Assembly (NCBI GenBank): GCA_023249795.1
Contig: JAHFBU010000017.1
Coordinates: 1 to 13,180 of the forward strand
Source of the DNA: Syntrophaceae bacterium
Lineage (GTDB): Bacteria; Desulfobacterota; Syntrophia; Syntrophales; UBA5619
DNA: 13,180 nt
Reading direction: 5' to 3'
The notes beneath the pieces are model-generated. The model saw only the letters and a program-made list of their open reading frames with translations, was not told the origin of the DNA and ran no database searches. Both the position numbers and the translations under genes were made by a program. Positions 1 to 6,088 of this stretch are shown here, one piece after another; position 1 is the stretch's first letter; each line of letters starts with the position of its first letter.

Positions 1-125
1 ATGTTCTCCTTGCTGCCGGTGAAGAAATTGTCGAGACAGATGACAAAATGTCCCCCGGCCAGAAGCCGTTCGCAGAGGTGAGATTCGAGAAAGACGGCGC
101 CGCCGGTGACGAGAATCCGCTTCAT
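1..125 (-). CDS. UDP-glucuronate decarboxylase-like extended SDR (N-terminal fragment)
   Basis: Only the first 41 codons lie in the window; the gene continues past base 1. The translation begins MKRILVTGGAVFLESHLCER and reaches LDNFFTGSKEN, which is the N-terminus of the UXS-type SDRs that convert UDP-glucuronate to UDP-xylose for polysaccharide synthesis. The DNFFTG segment after beta-strand 2 is especially typical. The expected nucleotide-binding motif TGGAGFLGSH reads TGGAVFLESH, so two of the three motif glycines are replaced (residues 11 and 14, Val and Glu). Each replacement needs one base change from a Gly codon. No frameshift is visible in this part. The start at 125 follows a weak GGGGG stretch; an in-frame ATG at 140 would add MGAGK. 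A TATTAT box (146-151, minus) could be its -10, but no good -35 is seen. The family call is fairly sure, the exact substrate less so. Confidence 0.75.
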   Translation of the reverse strand, partial: MKRILVTGGAVFLESHLCERLLAGGHFVICLDNFFTGSKEN

Positions 126-207
126 TTTGCCTGCCCCCATGAATAATAATAGACTCCGTCGGCCCTTTTCATTTCCTGCATTCCGTGTTCGAGAGCCTTT
201 GTTTTTC

Positions 208-236
208 TGGTATTTCCGCTGCGACGCTGTTATAAA
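208..236 (+). promoter_or_regulatory. candidate promoter for rsmI (extended -10)
   Basis: TATAAA at 231-236 is preceded by TG at 228-229, giving an extended -10 element TGTTATAAA. The -35 region (about 207-213) matches the consensus poorly, as is usual for extended -10 promoters. The element lies about 70 bases before rsmI in the 183-base divergent intergenic region. An overlapping GG-N10-GC arrangement (209-222) resembles a sigma-54 -24/-12 site, but with few consensus bases beyond that. I see no other clear signal in 126-308. Confidence 0.35.
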
Positions 237-308
237 CCACGTAGCGATTTTATCTGTCAATCAAATTTTTATCTTTTCGACCTGATTCCGAGGAAAACAA
301 GCCCGTTT

Positions 309-1253
309 ATGAGAAAAAACCTTCAGCAACAAAAGGGCGGACGTTGGAAGCAAGGGCCTCGCGAAAATCGGCCTGCCATGGAAGAGCCTTCAGGCAGGTC
401 CGAGGAGGGCGGACCCGAAACGACAGGAACCCTCTACGTCGTGGCCACCCCGATCGGGAACCTGGAAGATATCACCCTCCGGGCGATCCGTATTTTGAAG
501 GAGGTTCGCCTGATCGCGGCCGAGGATACGCGCCGGACGCGGATTCTCCTCGACCGATATGAGATTCCGACGCCCCTGACGAGCCTCTACGATCAGAACG
601 AGGCGAAAAAAAGCGGGCTTCTCATCGCGAGGCTGCTCAAGGGGGAGGACGTGGCCTATGTCTCTGATGCCGGGACACCCGGGATCTCCGATCCCGGCTA
701 CATTCTGGTCAGGGACGCGATCTTGCGGGGTATCCGGGTAACACCGATTCCCGGGGCTTCTGCCCTGATTGCAGCGCTGAGCGCATCCGGCCTGCCGATG
801 GACAGCTTTGTTTTCCTCGGATTTCTGCCGTCAAAATCGATGCGCCGCCGGAAGTTTCTGACCTCCCTGCGCGAAGAGGAGAGGACGCTCGTCTTCTACG
901 AGTCCCCGCACCGGTTGGTTGAATCCCTCAAGGACATCGCCTCGGCGCTGGGCGACCGCGAAGTGGTCGTCTCCCGGGAGATGACCAAGATCCATGAGGA
1001 GTTTCTTCGGGGACCGGTCGGGGCCGTGAGTTCCGGTATGGGAGACGGGACGGTCAAGGGAGAAGTGACCCTGATTGTGGCCGGTCGGACCGCGGAAATT
1101 CCGGAATGCTCCGACGAAGAGCTTATCAGGCGTTGCGAGCAATTGAAGCAGGAAGCCGGAGAAGAACTTTCCCGACGGGATATGGCGGACCGGATAGCGC
1201 GCGAGACCGGTGTTGCGCGGCGGCGGATCTACCGGTTCCTACTATTTCCTTGA
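309..1253 (+). CDS. rsmI: 16S rRNA (cytidine1402-2'-O)-methyltransferase RsmI
   Basis: RsmI is a SAM-dependent methyltransferase of the tetrapyrrole-methylase fold that 2'-O-methylates C1402 in the decoding centre of 16S rRNA, in the cytoplasm. Signature blocks are GTLYVVATPIGNLEDIT (40-56), EDTRRTRILLDRY (72-84), SDAGTPGISDPGY (119-131), PIPGASALIAALSASGLP (147-164) and FYESPHRLVESL (197-208). The C-terminus has the usual small helical segment, SRRDMADRIARETGVARRRIYR (about 288-309). At 314 residues it is slightly long because about 39 residues precede the first conserved strand. This extension is charged and low in hydrophobics. The start at 309 has AGGAAAA at 291-297; an ATG at 378 (residue 24) would shorten the extension but has no visible Shine-Dalgarno. 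The start is therefore less certain than the function. Confidence 0.95.
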   Translation: MRKNLQQQKGGRWKQGPRENRPAMEEPSGRSEEGGPETTGTLYVVATPIGNLEDITLRAIRILKEVRLIAAEDTRRTRILLDRYEIPTPLTSLYDQNEAKKSGLLIARLLKGEDVAYVSDAGTPGISDPGYILVRDAILRGIRVTPIPGASALIAALSASGLPMDSFVFLGFLPSKSMRRRKFLTSLREEERTLVFYESPHRLVESLKDIASALGDREVVVSREMTKIHEEFLRGPVGAVSSGMGDGTVKGEVTLIVAGRTAEIPECSDEELIRRCEQLKQEAGEELSRRDMADRIARETGVARRRIYRFLLFP

Positions 1254-1268
1254 ACTGTCCATGGAGGT

Positions 1269-1637
1269 GTGATAACGGTCGCCGTCAGGCTGAAGCCTGC
1301 GGATGTTACGAAGATCAGGGAGCATGTGATGATGATCGAAGGGCGCGTGTTAAAGCCGGAAGACAGGATCCACGATCTTGTGGATCTTCTCGATTCCGCA
1401 TCCGGGCTGCGAGAGCAAAACGTGTCGGAAACGAAGCCCGGAGCCGAGAAGATCCATGATCTCATGGATGTCGTCGACAGAAGACCCAAGATGGCGTTCG
1501 TTGATGCCGGGCTTCGTGATGAGATCATGAAACGGGCGGCTGAAATCGCGGAAAAGGTTGCCCGCGAGGTTATTCCCGATATTGCCGAGCGTATCATCCG
1601 CGAGGAGATTGAAAAGCTGAAAGGAGGAGAGCCATGA
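1269..1637 (+). CDS. small protein of unknown function with twin IHDL motif
   Basis: I do not recognise a named family. The 122-residue product has two related segments, EDRIHDLVDLLDSA (about residues 36-49) and AEKIHDLMDVVDRR (about 58-71). A predicted amphipathic helix closes the protein, with VAREVIPDIAERIIREEIEKLK near the C-terminus. Similar I-x-D/E-L-x-D-V-V motifs and such helical tails are, from memory, found in small uncharacterised and scaffold-like proteins of delta-proteobacteria. No signal peptide or membrane segment is seen, so it is probably cytoplasmic. Its stop overlaps the start of the FecR-like gene (ATGA at 1634), indicating translational coupling. The start is uncertain: the GTG at 1269 is only one base from GGAGG (1263-1267), whereas an ATG at 1329 has AGGGAG at 1317-1322 with 6-base spacing and would give 102 residues, keeping both motifs. 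Confidence 0.75.
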   Translation: MITVAVRLKPADVTKIREHVMMIEGRVLKPEDRIHDLVDLLDSASGLREQNVSETKPGAEKIHDLMDVVDRRPKMAFVDAGLRDEIMKRAAEIAEKVAREVIPDIAERIIREEIEKLKGGEP

Positions 1638-2395
1638 ACCGCAGGTTCCTGCCTTTGCTTTTGACGATATTTTTCTTCTTTTGCGGTTTTCTGCCGGCGG
1701 ACGCCAAACGCGCCGAAACCCTGGACATAGGCGGTGGTTCCGCCGCGGTCAGTTATCTGAAAGGTTCTGCCGAAGTTCTTGGGCTGGGGAAGGCATCATG
1801 GACTCCCCTGAGTTTGAAGGATCTCCTCAGGGAGGGCGACCAGGTGCGCACAAAGGCGGGGGCGCAGATGGAAGTCATTTTGAGCGACAACAGCCGCCTG
1901 CGTTTTGCCGGAGATTCCGAGTTCAAGGTGATCCGTATGGAAGCGGGCGACTCCTCGACTTCCCGAGATGTAAACGTCCACGTTACCCTCGGGAAGATCT
2001 GGGCCAGTGTAACGAAAGCCACGGGGGCGAAGGGGAACTTTGCGATCTCCTGCGGGCAGGCGGTCGCCGGGGTTCGGGGGACCGTCTACCGGATGAACGT
2101 CGAACAGGACCGTTCGGCCCTGGTCCGGGCTTATGACGGCACGGTGGAGGTCAAAGGCGGGGGAAAGGTCGTGGAGCCGCCGAAGCCGGTGGGGCCGCCC
2201 ACCCGTGTTGCGGGACCGAAACCGATTCCCGGTCCGCACAAGGTGACCATGGAAGAATGGACGGTCATCATCAAGGCGATGCAGCAGGTGAGGATCGGTG
2301 CGGATGGCGTGCCGGAGAAAGCGCGGGATTTCACCGTGGAGGAAGACCGCGATGATTGGGTGGAATGGAACAAAGCAAGGGATCGAGAGATCTGA
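1634..2395 (+). CDS. FecR-domain secreted protein
   Basis: The 253-residue protein starts with a Sec signal peptide: basic MNRR, a hydrophobic core of LPLLLTIFFFFCGFL, and a likely signal-peptidase I site after PADA (about residue 24). No lipobox is evident. A FecR-type beta-rich domain follows: VSYLKGSAEV (39-48), REGDQVRTKAGAQMEVILSD (66-85), LRFAGDSEFKV (89-99) and GVRGTVYRM (147-154). A proline-rich linker (about 181-203) leads to a C-terminal segment with EEWTVIIKAMQQVRIGADG and an acidic/aromatic end. It is therefore a periplasmic or exported FecR-domain protein, not an anti-sigma factor of classic FecR architecture, since no N-terminal cytoplasmic domain or adjacent sigma-factor gene is present. 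AAGGAGGAGA at 1621-1630 is a strong Shine-Dalgarno, inside the end of the previous gene. Its target is unknown. Confidence 0.85.
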   Translation: MNRRFLPLLLTIFFFFCGFLPADAKRAETLDIGGGSAAVSYLKGSAEVLGLGKASWTPLSLKDLLREGDQVRTKAGAQMEVILSDNSRLRFAGDSEFKVIRMEAGDSSTSRDVNVHVTLGKIWASVTKATGAKGNFAISCGQAVAGVRGTVYRMNVEQDRSALVRAYDGTVEVKGGGKVVEPPKPVGPPTRVAGPKPIPGPHKVTMEEWTVIIKAMQQVRIGADGVPEKARDFTVEEDRDDWVEWNKARDREI

Positions 2396-2470
2396 CGGCT
2401 CCGTAATGAGTCCGGATGCTGCGTTACGTTGCAAACTTGAGAAAACTGATTCCAGCAAACAATTTGAAGC

Positions 2471-3016
2471 ATGAATATTCCGAATCTCATCTCCCTGCTG
2501 CGAATCATCCTTGTTCCGATCGTCGTCATCCTGCTGATACAGGGGCTTTTCTTCAAGGCGTTGGTCATATTTATCATTGCCGCTTTGTCCGATGCCCTCG
2601 ATGGGTTTCTGGCCAGGTTTATGCACCAGCAGACCGTGTTGGGGGCCTATCTGGACCCGATTGCGGACAAGGCCCTTCTGGCGAGTTCCTTTATAACCTT
2701 GTCGGTTCTCCATATCATTCCCGGGTGGCTGACCGTGATCGTCATCAGCCGGGATTTTATCATTCTGCTGGGGATTTCCGTTCTTTCCATGGTGTCGATT
2801 CCGGTGGAAATCCGCCCGACTTTCGTCAGCAAGGTAACAACGGTCCTGCAGTTGATCACGGTTCTGCTGGCCTTGTCCCTGAGGCACCTGCCCGGCGGTT
2901 TCAATGAGATATGGCCCCTGGTTCTCGACTGGGTCACCGCCTTATTTACGATTGTGTCCGGCTTGCATTATATGGCGAAGGGGATGGCGCTCATAAATCG
3001 CCATGCAACAAAATGA
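2471..3016 (+). CDS. pgsA: CDP-alcohol phosphatidyltransferase, PgsA-like
   Basis: This is an integral membrane phosphotransferase that moves a phosphatidyl group from CDP-diacylglycerol to an alcohol, most likely glycerol-3-phosphate, making phosphatidylglycerophosphate. The family signature D-x2-DG-x2-AR-x8-G-x3-D-x3-D is complete: D41, D44, G45, A48, R49, G58, D62, D66. Several hydrophobic segments surround it (about 8-25, 28-40, 68-90, 96-115, 120-140 and a C-terminal one). The 181-residue length and the N-terminal NIPNLISLLRIILVPI fit PgsA. The start has only weak Shine-Dalgarno support (GAAG just upstream). The 75 bases before it contain no clear terminator, so it may be read through from the FecR-like gene. 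Another alcohol acceptor, as in cardiolipin-synthase-type members, cannot be excluded from sequence alone. Confidence 0.88.
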   Translation: MNIPNLISLLRIILVPIVVILLIQGLFFKALVIFIIAALSDALDGFLARFMHQQTVLGAYLDPIADKALLASSFITLSVLHIIPGWLTVIVISRDFIILLGISVLSMVSIPVEIRPTFVSKVTTVLQLITVLLALSLRHLPGGFNEIWPLVLDWVTALFTIVSGLHYMAKGMALINRHATK

Positions 3017-3024
3017 TATTTGCC

Positions 3025-3053
3025 TTGACATCACTACATTTTCTTGTTAGTTA
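3025..3053 (+). promoter_or_regulatory. candidate promoter for tRNA-Val
   Basis: A perfect TTGACA (-35, 3025-3030) is followed after 17 bases by TAGTTA (3048-3053), which matches TATAAT only in its first two bases. It lies right after the pgsA-like gene and about 30 bases before the tRNA. A G/C-rich stretch follows the -10, consistent with a stable-RNA promoter discriminator, although that reading is inference. Confidence 0.5.
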
Positions 3054-3084
3054 GAGCGCCCTCTCCGATGGGAGAGCCATCCGT

Positions 3085-3159
3085 AGGCACGTAGCTCAGG
3101 GGGAGAGCGCCATCCTGACGCGGTGGATGTCCAGGGTTCAAATCCCTGCGTGCCTACCA
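3085..3159 (+). tRNA. tRNA-Val (anticodon GAC)
   Basis: The 75-base cloverleaf folds cleanly. The acceptor stem AGGCACG/CGTGCCT (3085-3091 with 3149-3155) is followed by discriminator A and an encoded CCA (3157-3159). T8 A9 precede the D stem GCTC/GAGC with loop AGGGGGA. The anticodon stem CCATC/GGTGG encloses loop CTGACGC, giving anticodon GAC at 3117-3119, which reads valine codons GUC and GUU. The variable loop is ATGTC, and the T stem CAGGG/CCCTG encloses loop TTCAAAT. All stems pair fully, with one T-G in the anticodon stem. I see no intron. Confidence 0.95.
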
Positions 3160-3250
3160 TTTTAAAATCGCTCTGATTTCTTGAAGAGGCAGGGCCTGAA
3201 GTTGTATCGGGTCGGTAGCAGCGTCTGTTGTGTGCGGCAGGTCTCAATGG

Positions 3251-3283
3251 GGGCATCATCGCATCGTGCTGATGCCCTTTCTT
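3251..3283 (+). terminator. terminator-like hairpin in the thrS leader
   Basis: GGGCATCA (3251-3258) pairs perfectly with TGATGCCC (3270-3277), an 8-bp stem with an 11-base loop, followed by TTTCTT. It sits 31 bases before the thrS start and ends before the thrS Shine-Dalgarno. It could terminate transcription from the tRNA-Val promoter, act as an attenuator of thrS, or both. The T tract is interrupted, so termination strength is doubtful. The T-box consensus core is not seen in 3160-3307. Confidence 0.4.
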
Positions 3284-3307
3284 CATAGGAACAGCAGGAA
3301 TCGAAAG

Positions 3308-5227
3308 ATGGCAGATCAGATCAGGATAACCCTTCCGGGTGGAAAAGAGAGCATGCATCCGTCGGGTATCATTGTCGGAGATCTTCTCGCGGGATTGGAC
3401 CGGGATAAGTTCCTCTCCACGGTGGCGGCGAAAGTAAACGGCGCGCCGGTCGGCCTCTGTCAACCTTTGACCCAAGACGCCACCATCGAACCGATAGACG
3501 CTGCATCGCCGGAGGGGCTCTCGATCCTCCGTCACAGCATGTCCCATGTCATGGCCCAGGCGGTCCAGGAGACCTTTGCCGGTGTTCAGGTGAGCATCGG
3601 CCCTTCCATTGAAGACGGCTTCTATTATGATTTTGAATACGCCGAAACCTTTACGCCCCAGGATCTCGAAAAGATCGAAGCGCGGATGCGGCTGATCGCC
3701 GCGGCGGATGCCCCGTTTGAACGCCGCGAGATGAGCCGTGCGGATGCGGTTGCGTTTTTTCAGAAGAAGGGCGAGAACTACAAGGTCGAGTTGATCAACG
3801 ATCTGCCGGAGGATGTGGAGACGGTCAGTCTTTATAATCAGGGCGGCTATGTCGATCTCTGCCGCGGTCCCCATATTCCGGCAACGGGGATGATCCGCGC
3901 CTTCAAGCTCCTCAATGTGGCGGGCGCCTACTGGCGCGGGGACGAACGCAACAAGATGCTCCAGCGCATCTACGGGACCGGTTTTGCGACGCAGGAGGCG
4001 CTCGACGAACATCTGCGGCTTCTGGAAGAGGCGAAAAAACGGGACCACCGGCGTCTCGGCCGGGAGCTGGATCTCTTCCAGCTCAACGATGAAGCGGGCG
4101 CGGGGCTGGTCATCTGGCACCCCAAAGGCGCCTTGTTGCGTACGATGATCGAAGACTGGGAACGGAAGGAACATCTCAAGCGGGGATACGACATCGTCAT
4201 CGGTCCCCAGATCCTCAAGGCGGATCTCTGGAAGCGGTCGGGCCACTTCGACCATTACCGTGAGAACATGTACTTCACGGAGGTGGATGAGCAGGTCTAC
4301 GGGATCAAGCCGATGAACTGCCTCTCCCACATGCTGATCTACAAATCGAAGATCCGCTCCTATCGGGATCTGCCATTGCGTTATTTCGAATTGGGGACGG
4401 TTCATCGCCATGAGAAGGCCGGGGTGCTCCATGGCCTCCTGCGGGTTCGACAATTTACGCAGGACGACGCCCACATCCTCTGCACGCCCGGGCAGCTCAA
4501 CGCCGAGATCCGGGCGATCGCCGACTTCGTCGCCTATGCGATGGGTATTTTCGGATTCGAATATGAGGTGGAACTCAGCACGAGGCCGGAGAAATCCATC
4601 GGCTCTGATCAGGACTGGGAGCTTGCCACAAGTGCTCTGAGAGGCGCTCTCAGGGACAATGGCATGACCTACGAAGTCAACGAAGGGGACGGCGCCTTCT
4701 ATGGACCGAAGATCGATTTCAAACTGAAAGACGCCTTGAAACGGAAGTGGCAATGTGCGACCATTCAGTGCGATTTTACGTTGCCGGAGCGGTTCGATCT
4801 GCACTACATCGGCGAGGATGGCGAAAGGCACCGGCCGGTGATGCTCCACCGCGTGATCCTGGGTGCCATCGAACGATTTACGGGGGTTTTGATCGAACAC
4901 TATGCCGGGGCATTTCCGCTCTGGCTTTCGCCTGTGCAGGCGGTGCTGGTGACCGTGACGGAAAAGCACATCCCATGGGGCGAGGAGGTTCGGAAGCGCC
5001 TTCTGGATGCGGGTATCCGCGTGGAGGGCGATTTCCGGAACGAAAAACTGGGTTACAAGATCCGCGAGGCCCAGATGCAGAAGACGCCTTTCATGCTGGT
5101 CATCGGTGATCGGGAAGCGGCCTCGGGCCAGGTGTCTCCGCGTCAGCGGGACGGTCAGAACCTCGGTTCCATCGGCGTGGATGCGTTCATCGACATCGTT
5201 CGTGAGCAGTGCGCACAATTTCGATAG
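3308..5227 (+). CDS. thrS: threonine--tRNA ligase
   Basis: Class II synthetase that charges tRNA-Thr, 639 residues, normal for the full-length bacterial enzyme. Domains: TGS (about 1-63); editing domain with the metal/substrate HxxxH at H76/H80 and CRGPH with C185 and H189, so post-transfer editing of Ser-tRNA-Thr should be intact; catalytic core with zinc ligands C338, H389 and H514 and motif 2 around RYFELGTVHRHEKAG (358-372); motif 3 near HRVILGAIERF (514-524); and the anticodon-binding domain from about residue 536. The ATG at 3308 is chosen because translation then starts MADQIRITLPGG, directly at the TGS domain, with AGGA at 3296-3299. The in-frame ATG at 3230 would add 26 unrelated residues and run through the leader hairpin. 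It heads the thrS-infC-rpmI-rplT-pheS-pheT-ihfA cluster. Confidence 0.97.
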   Translation: MADQIRITLPGGKESMHPSGIIVGDLLAGLDRDKFLSTVAAKVNGAPVGLCQPLTQDATIEPIDAASPEGLSILRHSMSHVMAQAVQETFAGVQVSIGPSIEDGFYYDFEYAETFTPQDLEKIEARMRLIAAADAPFERREMSRADAVAFFQKKGENYKVELINDLPEDVETVSLYNQGGYVDLCRGPHIPATGMIRAFKLLNVAGAYWRGDERNKMLQRIYGTGFATQEALDEHLRLLEEAKKRDHRRLGRELDLFQLNDEAGAGLVIWHPKGALLRTMIEDWERKEHLKRGYDIVIGPQILKADLWKRSGHFDHYRENMYFTEVDEQVYGIKPMNCLSHMLIYKSKIRSYRDLPLRYFELGTVHRHEKAGVLHGLLRVRQFTQDDAHILCTPGQLNAEIRAIADFVAYAMGIFGFEYEVELSTRPEKSIGSDQDWELATSALRGALRDNGMTYEVNEGDGAFYGPKIDFKLKDALKRKWQCATIQCDFTLPERFDLHYIGEDGERHRPVMLHRVILGAIERFTGVLIEHYAGAFPLWLSPVQAVLVTVTEKHIPWGEEVRKRLLDAGIRVEGDFRNEKLGYKIREAQMQKTPFMLVIGDREAASGQVSPRQRDGQNLGSIGVDAFIDIVREQCAQFR

Positions 5228-5239
5228 TTTATAATATCT

Positions 5240-5253
5240 GGAGGTGACCCATC
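5240..5253 (+). promoter_or_regulatory. infC ribosome binding site with ATC start codon
   Basis: GGAGGTGACCCATC: a near-complete anti-16S match (GGAGGTGA) places ATC at the ideal distance, while no ATG, GTG or TTG is correctly spaced. Such a rare start codon is discriminated against by IF3 itself, which gives negative feedback on infC in E. coli. That the same feedback operates here is inference. Confidence 0.75.
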
Positions 5254-5760
5254 GCTAAGGATTTGAGGATCAACCGTGAGATCAGGGCCGCGTCGGTTCG
5301 TGTAATCAATGCGGAGGGAGAACAGCTGGGAGTCATTTCCCTGACGGACGCCTTGGCGGAGGCGGGCAAGGCAGGGCTGGATCTGGTGGAGGTATCCCCG
5401 ACCGCCGCGCCGCCGGTCTGCAGGGTCATGGATTACGGAAAGTTCAGATACCAGCAGAGCAAGAAAGTTCAAGTCTCCAAGAAAAGCCAGACCGTGATTC
5501 AGGTCAAGGAGATCCGCATCCGTCCCAAGACGGAGGCGCATGACCTGGAGGTCAAGGTGAAGCATGTTCTGAAGTTTCTGGAGCAGCACAACAAGGTGAA
5601 AATCTCCATGATGTTCAGGGGGCGCGAGATCGCCTACACCGACATCGGACGGAAGATCATGGAAAATATCAAGGGGACCCTTGCCGACGGTTGTGTAATT
5701 GATCAGCAGCCGAGATTGGAAGGGAGAAACATGATCATGATTCTCTCACCGAAGAAGTGA
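5251..5760 (+). CDS. infC: translation initiation factor IF-3 (ATC start codon)
   Basis: IF3 binds the 30S subunit, prevents premature 50S joining and checks the start codon-initiator tRNA pairing. The 169-residue product has the N-terminal domain RINREIRAASVRVI...LDLVEVSP...PPVCRVMDYGKFRYQQ (6-69), a Lys-rich linker, and the C-terminal domain KEIRIRPKTEAHDLEVK...KVKISMMFRGREIAY (86-129). I place the start at ATC 5251: GGAGGTGA (5240-5247) has GGAGG ending 6 bases before it, an in-frame TGA at 5245 excludes anything longer, and the resulting (M)AKDLRINREIR fits the family. The first standard start codon is TTG 5263, whose spacing of 18 bases from GGAGG is too long. A non-AUG start matches the E. 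coli paradigm, in which IF3 represses its own AUU-initiated mRNA. It starts 23 bases after thrS. Confidence 0.95.
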   Translation: MAKDLRINREIRAASVRVINAEGEQLGVISLTDALAEAGKAGLDLVEVSPTAAPPVCRVMDYGKFRYQQSKKVQVSKKSQTVIQVKEIRIRPKTEAHDLEVKVKHVLKFLEQHNKVKISMMFRGREIAYTDIGRKIMENIKGTLADGCVIDQQPRLEGRNMIMILSPKK

Positions 5761-5774
5761 GCGGAGCAGTTGCG

Positions 5775-5834
5775 CCGGACTTCCGGTTGAATGAAGCGGC
5801 CAAGTAATATTTCGCCTGGGCCGAGAGGGCTCAG
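5775..5834 (+). promoter_or_regulatory. two hairpins in the rpmI leader
   Basis: The 104 bases between infC and rpmI hold CCGG-ACTT-CCGG (5775-5786) and a stronger stem CTGGGCC (5816-5822) paired with GGCTCAG (5828-5834), with one G-U pair and a GAGAG loop. The second ends 30 bases before the rpmI start. In E. coli, L20 represses rpmI/rplT translation by binding structured mRNA in this region, so these are candidate L20 targets. I cannot show a mimic of the 23S site by eye. Confidence 0.35.
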
Positions 5835-5864
5835 TATCTTAGAATTTAGAATAGGGGTGACGTG

Positions 5865-6062
5865 ATGCCAAAGATGAAAACCCATCGGGGTGCGGCGAAG
5901 CGATTTTCCGTGACGGGAACGGGAAAAATCAAGAGGAGCAAGGCCAATACCAGCCATATCCTGACGCCGAAGACGACGAAGCGAAAGAGAAACCTTCGGA
6001 AATCGGCGATTCTTGACCATACCAATGAGAAGGCGATGCGGAAACTGATTCCGTATTTGTAG
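5865..6062 (+). CDS. rpmI: 50S ribosomal protein L35
   Basis: A 65-residue, very basic protein of the large ribosomal subunit, standard length for bL35. Conserved features are MPKMKTHRGAAKRF at the start, the TGTGKIKRSKAN turn (17-28) and RKRNLRKSAIL (40-50). Translation from ATG 5865 gives the canonical MPKMKT N-terminus, with AGGGG (5853-5857) 7 bases upstream. A GTG at 5862 immediately before it would add one Met and is less likely. It lies between infC and rplT as in most bacteria. Confidence 0.96.
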   Translation: MPKMKTHRGAAKRFSVTGTGKIKRSKANTSHILTPKTTKRKRNLRKSAILDHTNEKAMRKLIPYL

Positions 6063-6088
6063 GGGTGCAAAGAGGTGCGAAGCGGAGA

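Noticed and set aside
2396..2470. CGTAA/TTACG inverted repeat after the FecR-like gene
   Set aside because: Only 5 bp with a 17-base loop and no T tract, so not a supported terminator.
1796..2887. 363-codon minus-strand frame over the FecR-like and pgsA-like genes
   Set aside because: Low-complexity Asp/Arg/Gln/His composition typical of a shadow frame, and it spans two clear plus-strand genes.
3247..3288. 13-codon frame (MGASSHRADALSS) over the thrS leader hairpin
   Set aside because: Considered as an attenuation leader peptide, but it has no threonine codons and only a weak ribosome site.
3230..3307. Upstream ATG giving thrS 26 extra residues
   Set aside because: The added residues run through the leader hairpin and match nothing in ThrS; the ATG at 3308 gives the family N-terminus and has a ribosome site.
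3160..3307. T-box riboswitch upstream of thrS
   Set aside because: The conserved T-box core (TGG-N-ACCGCG type) is absent.
3047..5218. 723-codon open frame on the minus strand across thrS and the tRNA
   Set aside because: It is wholly antisense to thrS, with no recognisable domain. Its end over the tRNA reads GTQGFEPWTST, the well-known false peptide produced by translating the antisense of tRNA genes. High GC at third codon positions explains the absence of stops.
5263..5265. TTG as start of infC
   Set aside because: Spacing from GGAGG is 18 bases and it would remove family residues; the ATC at 5251 fits better.
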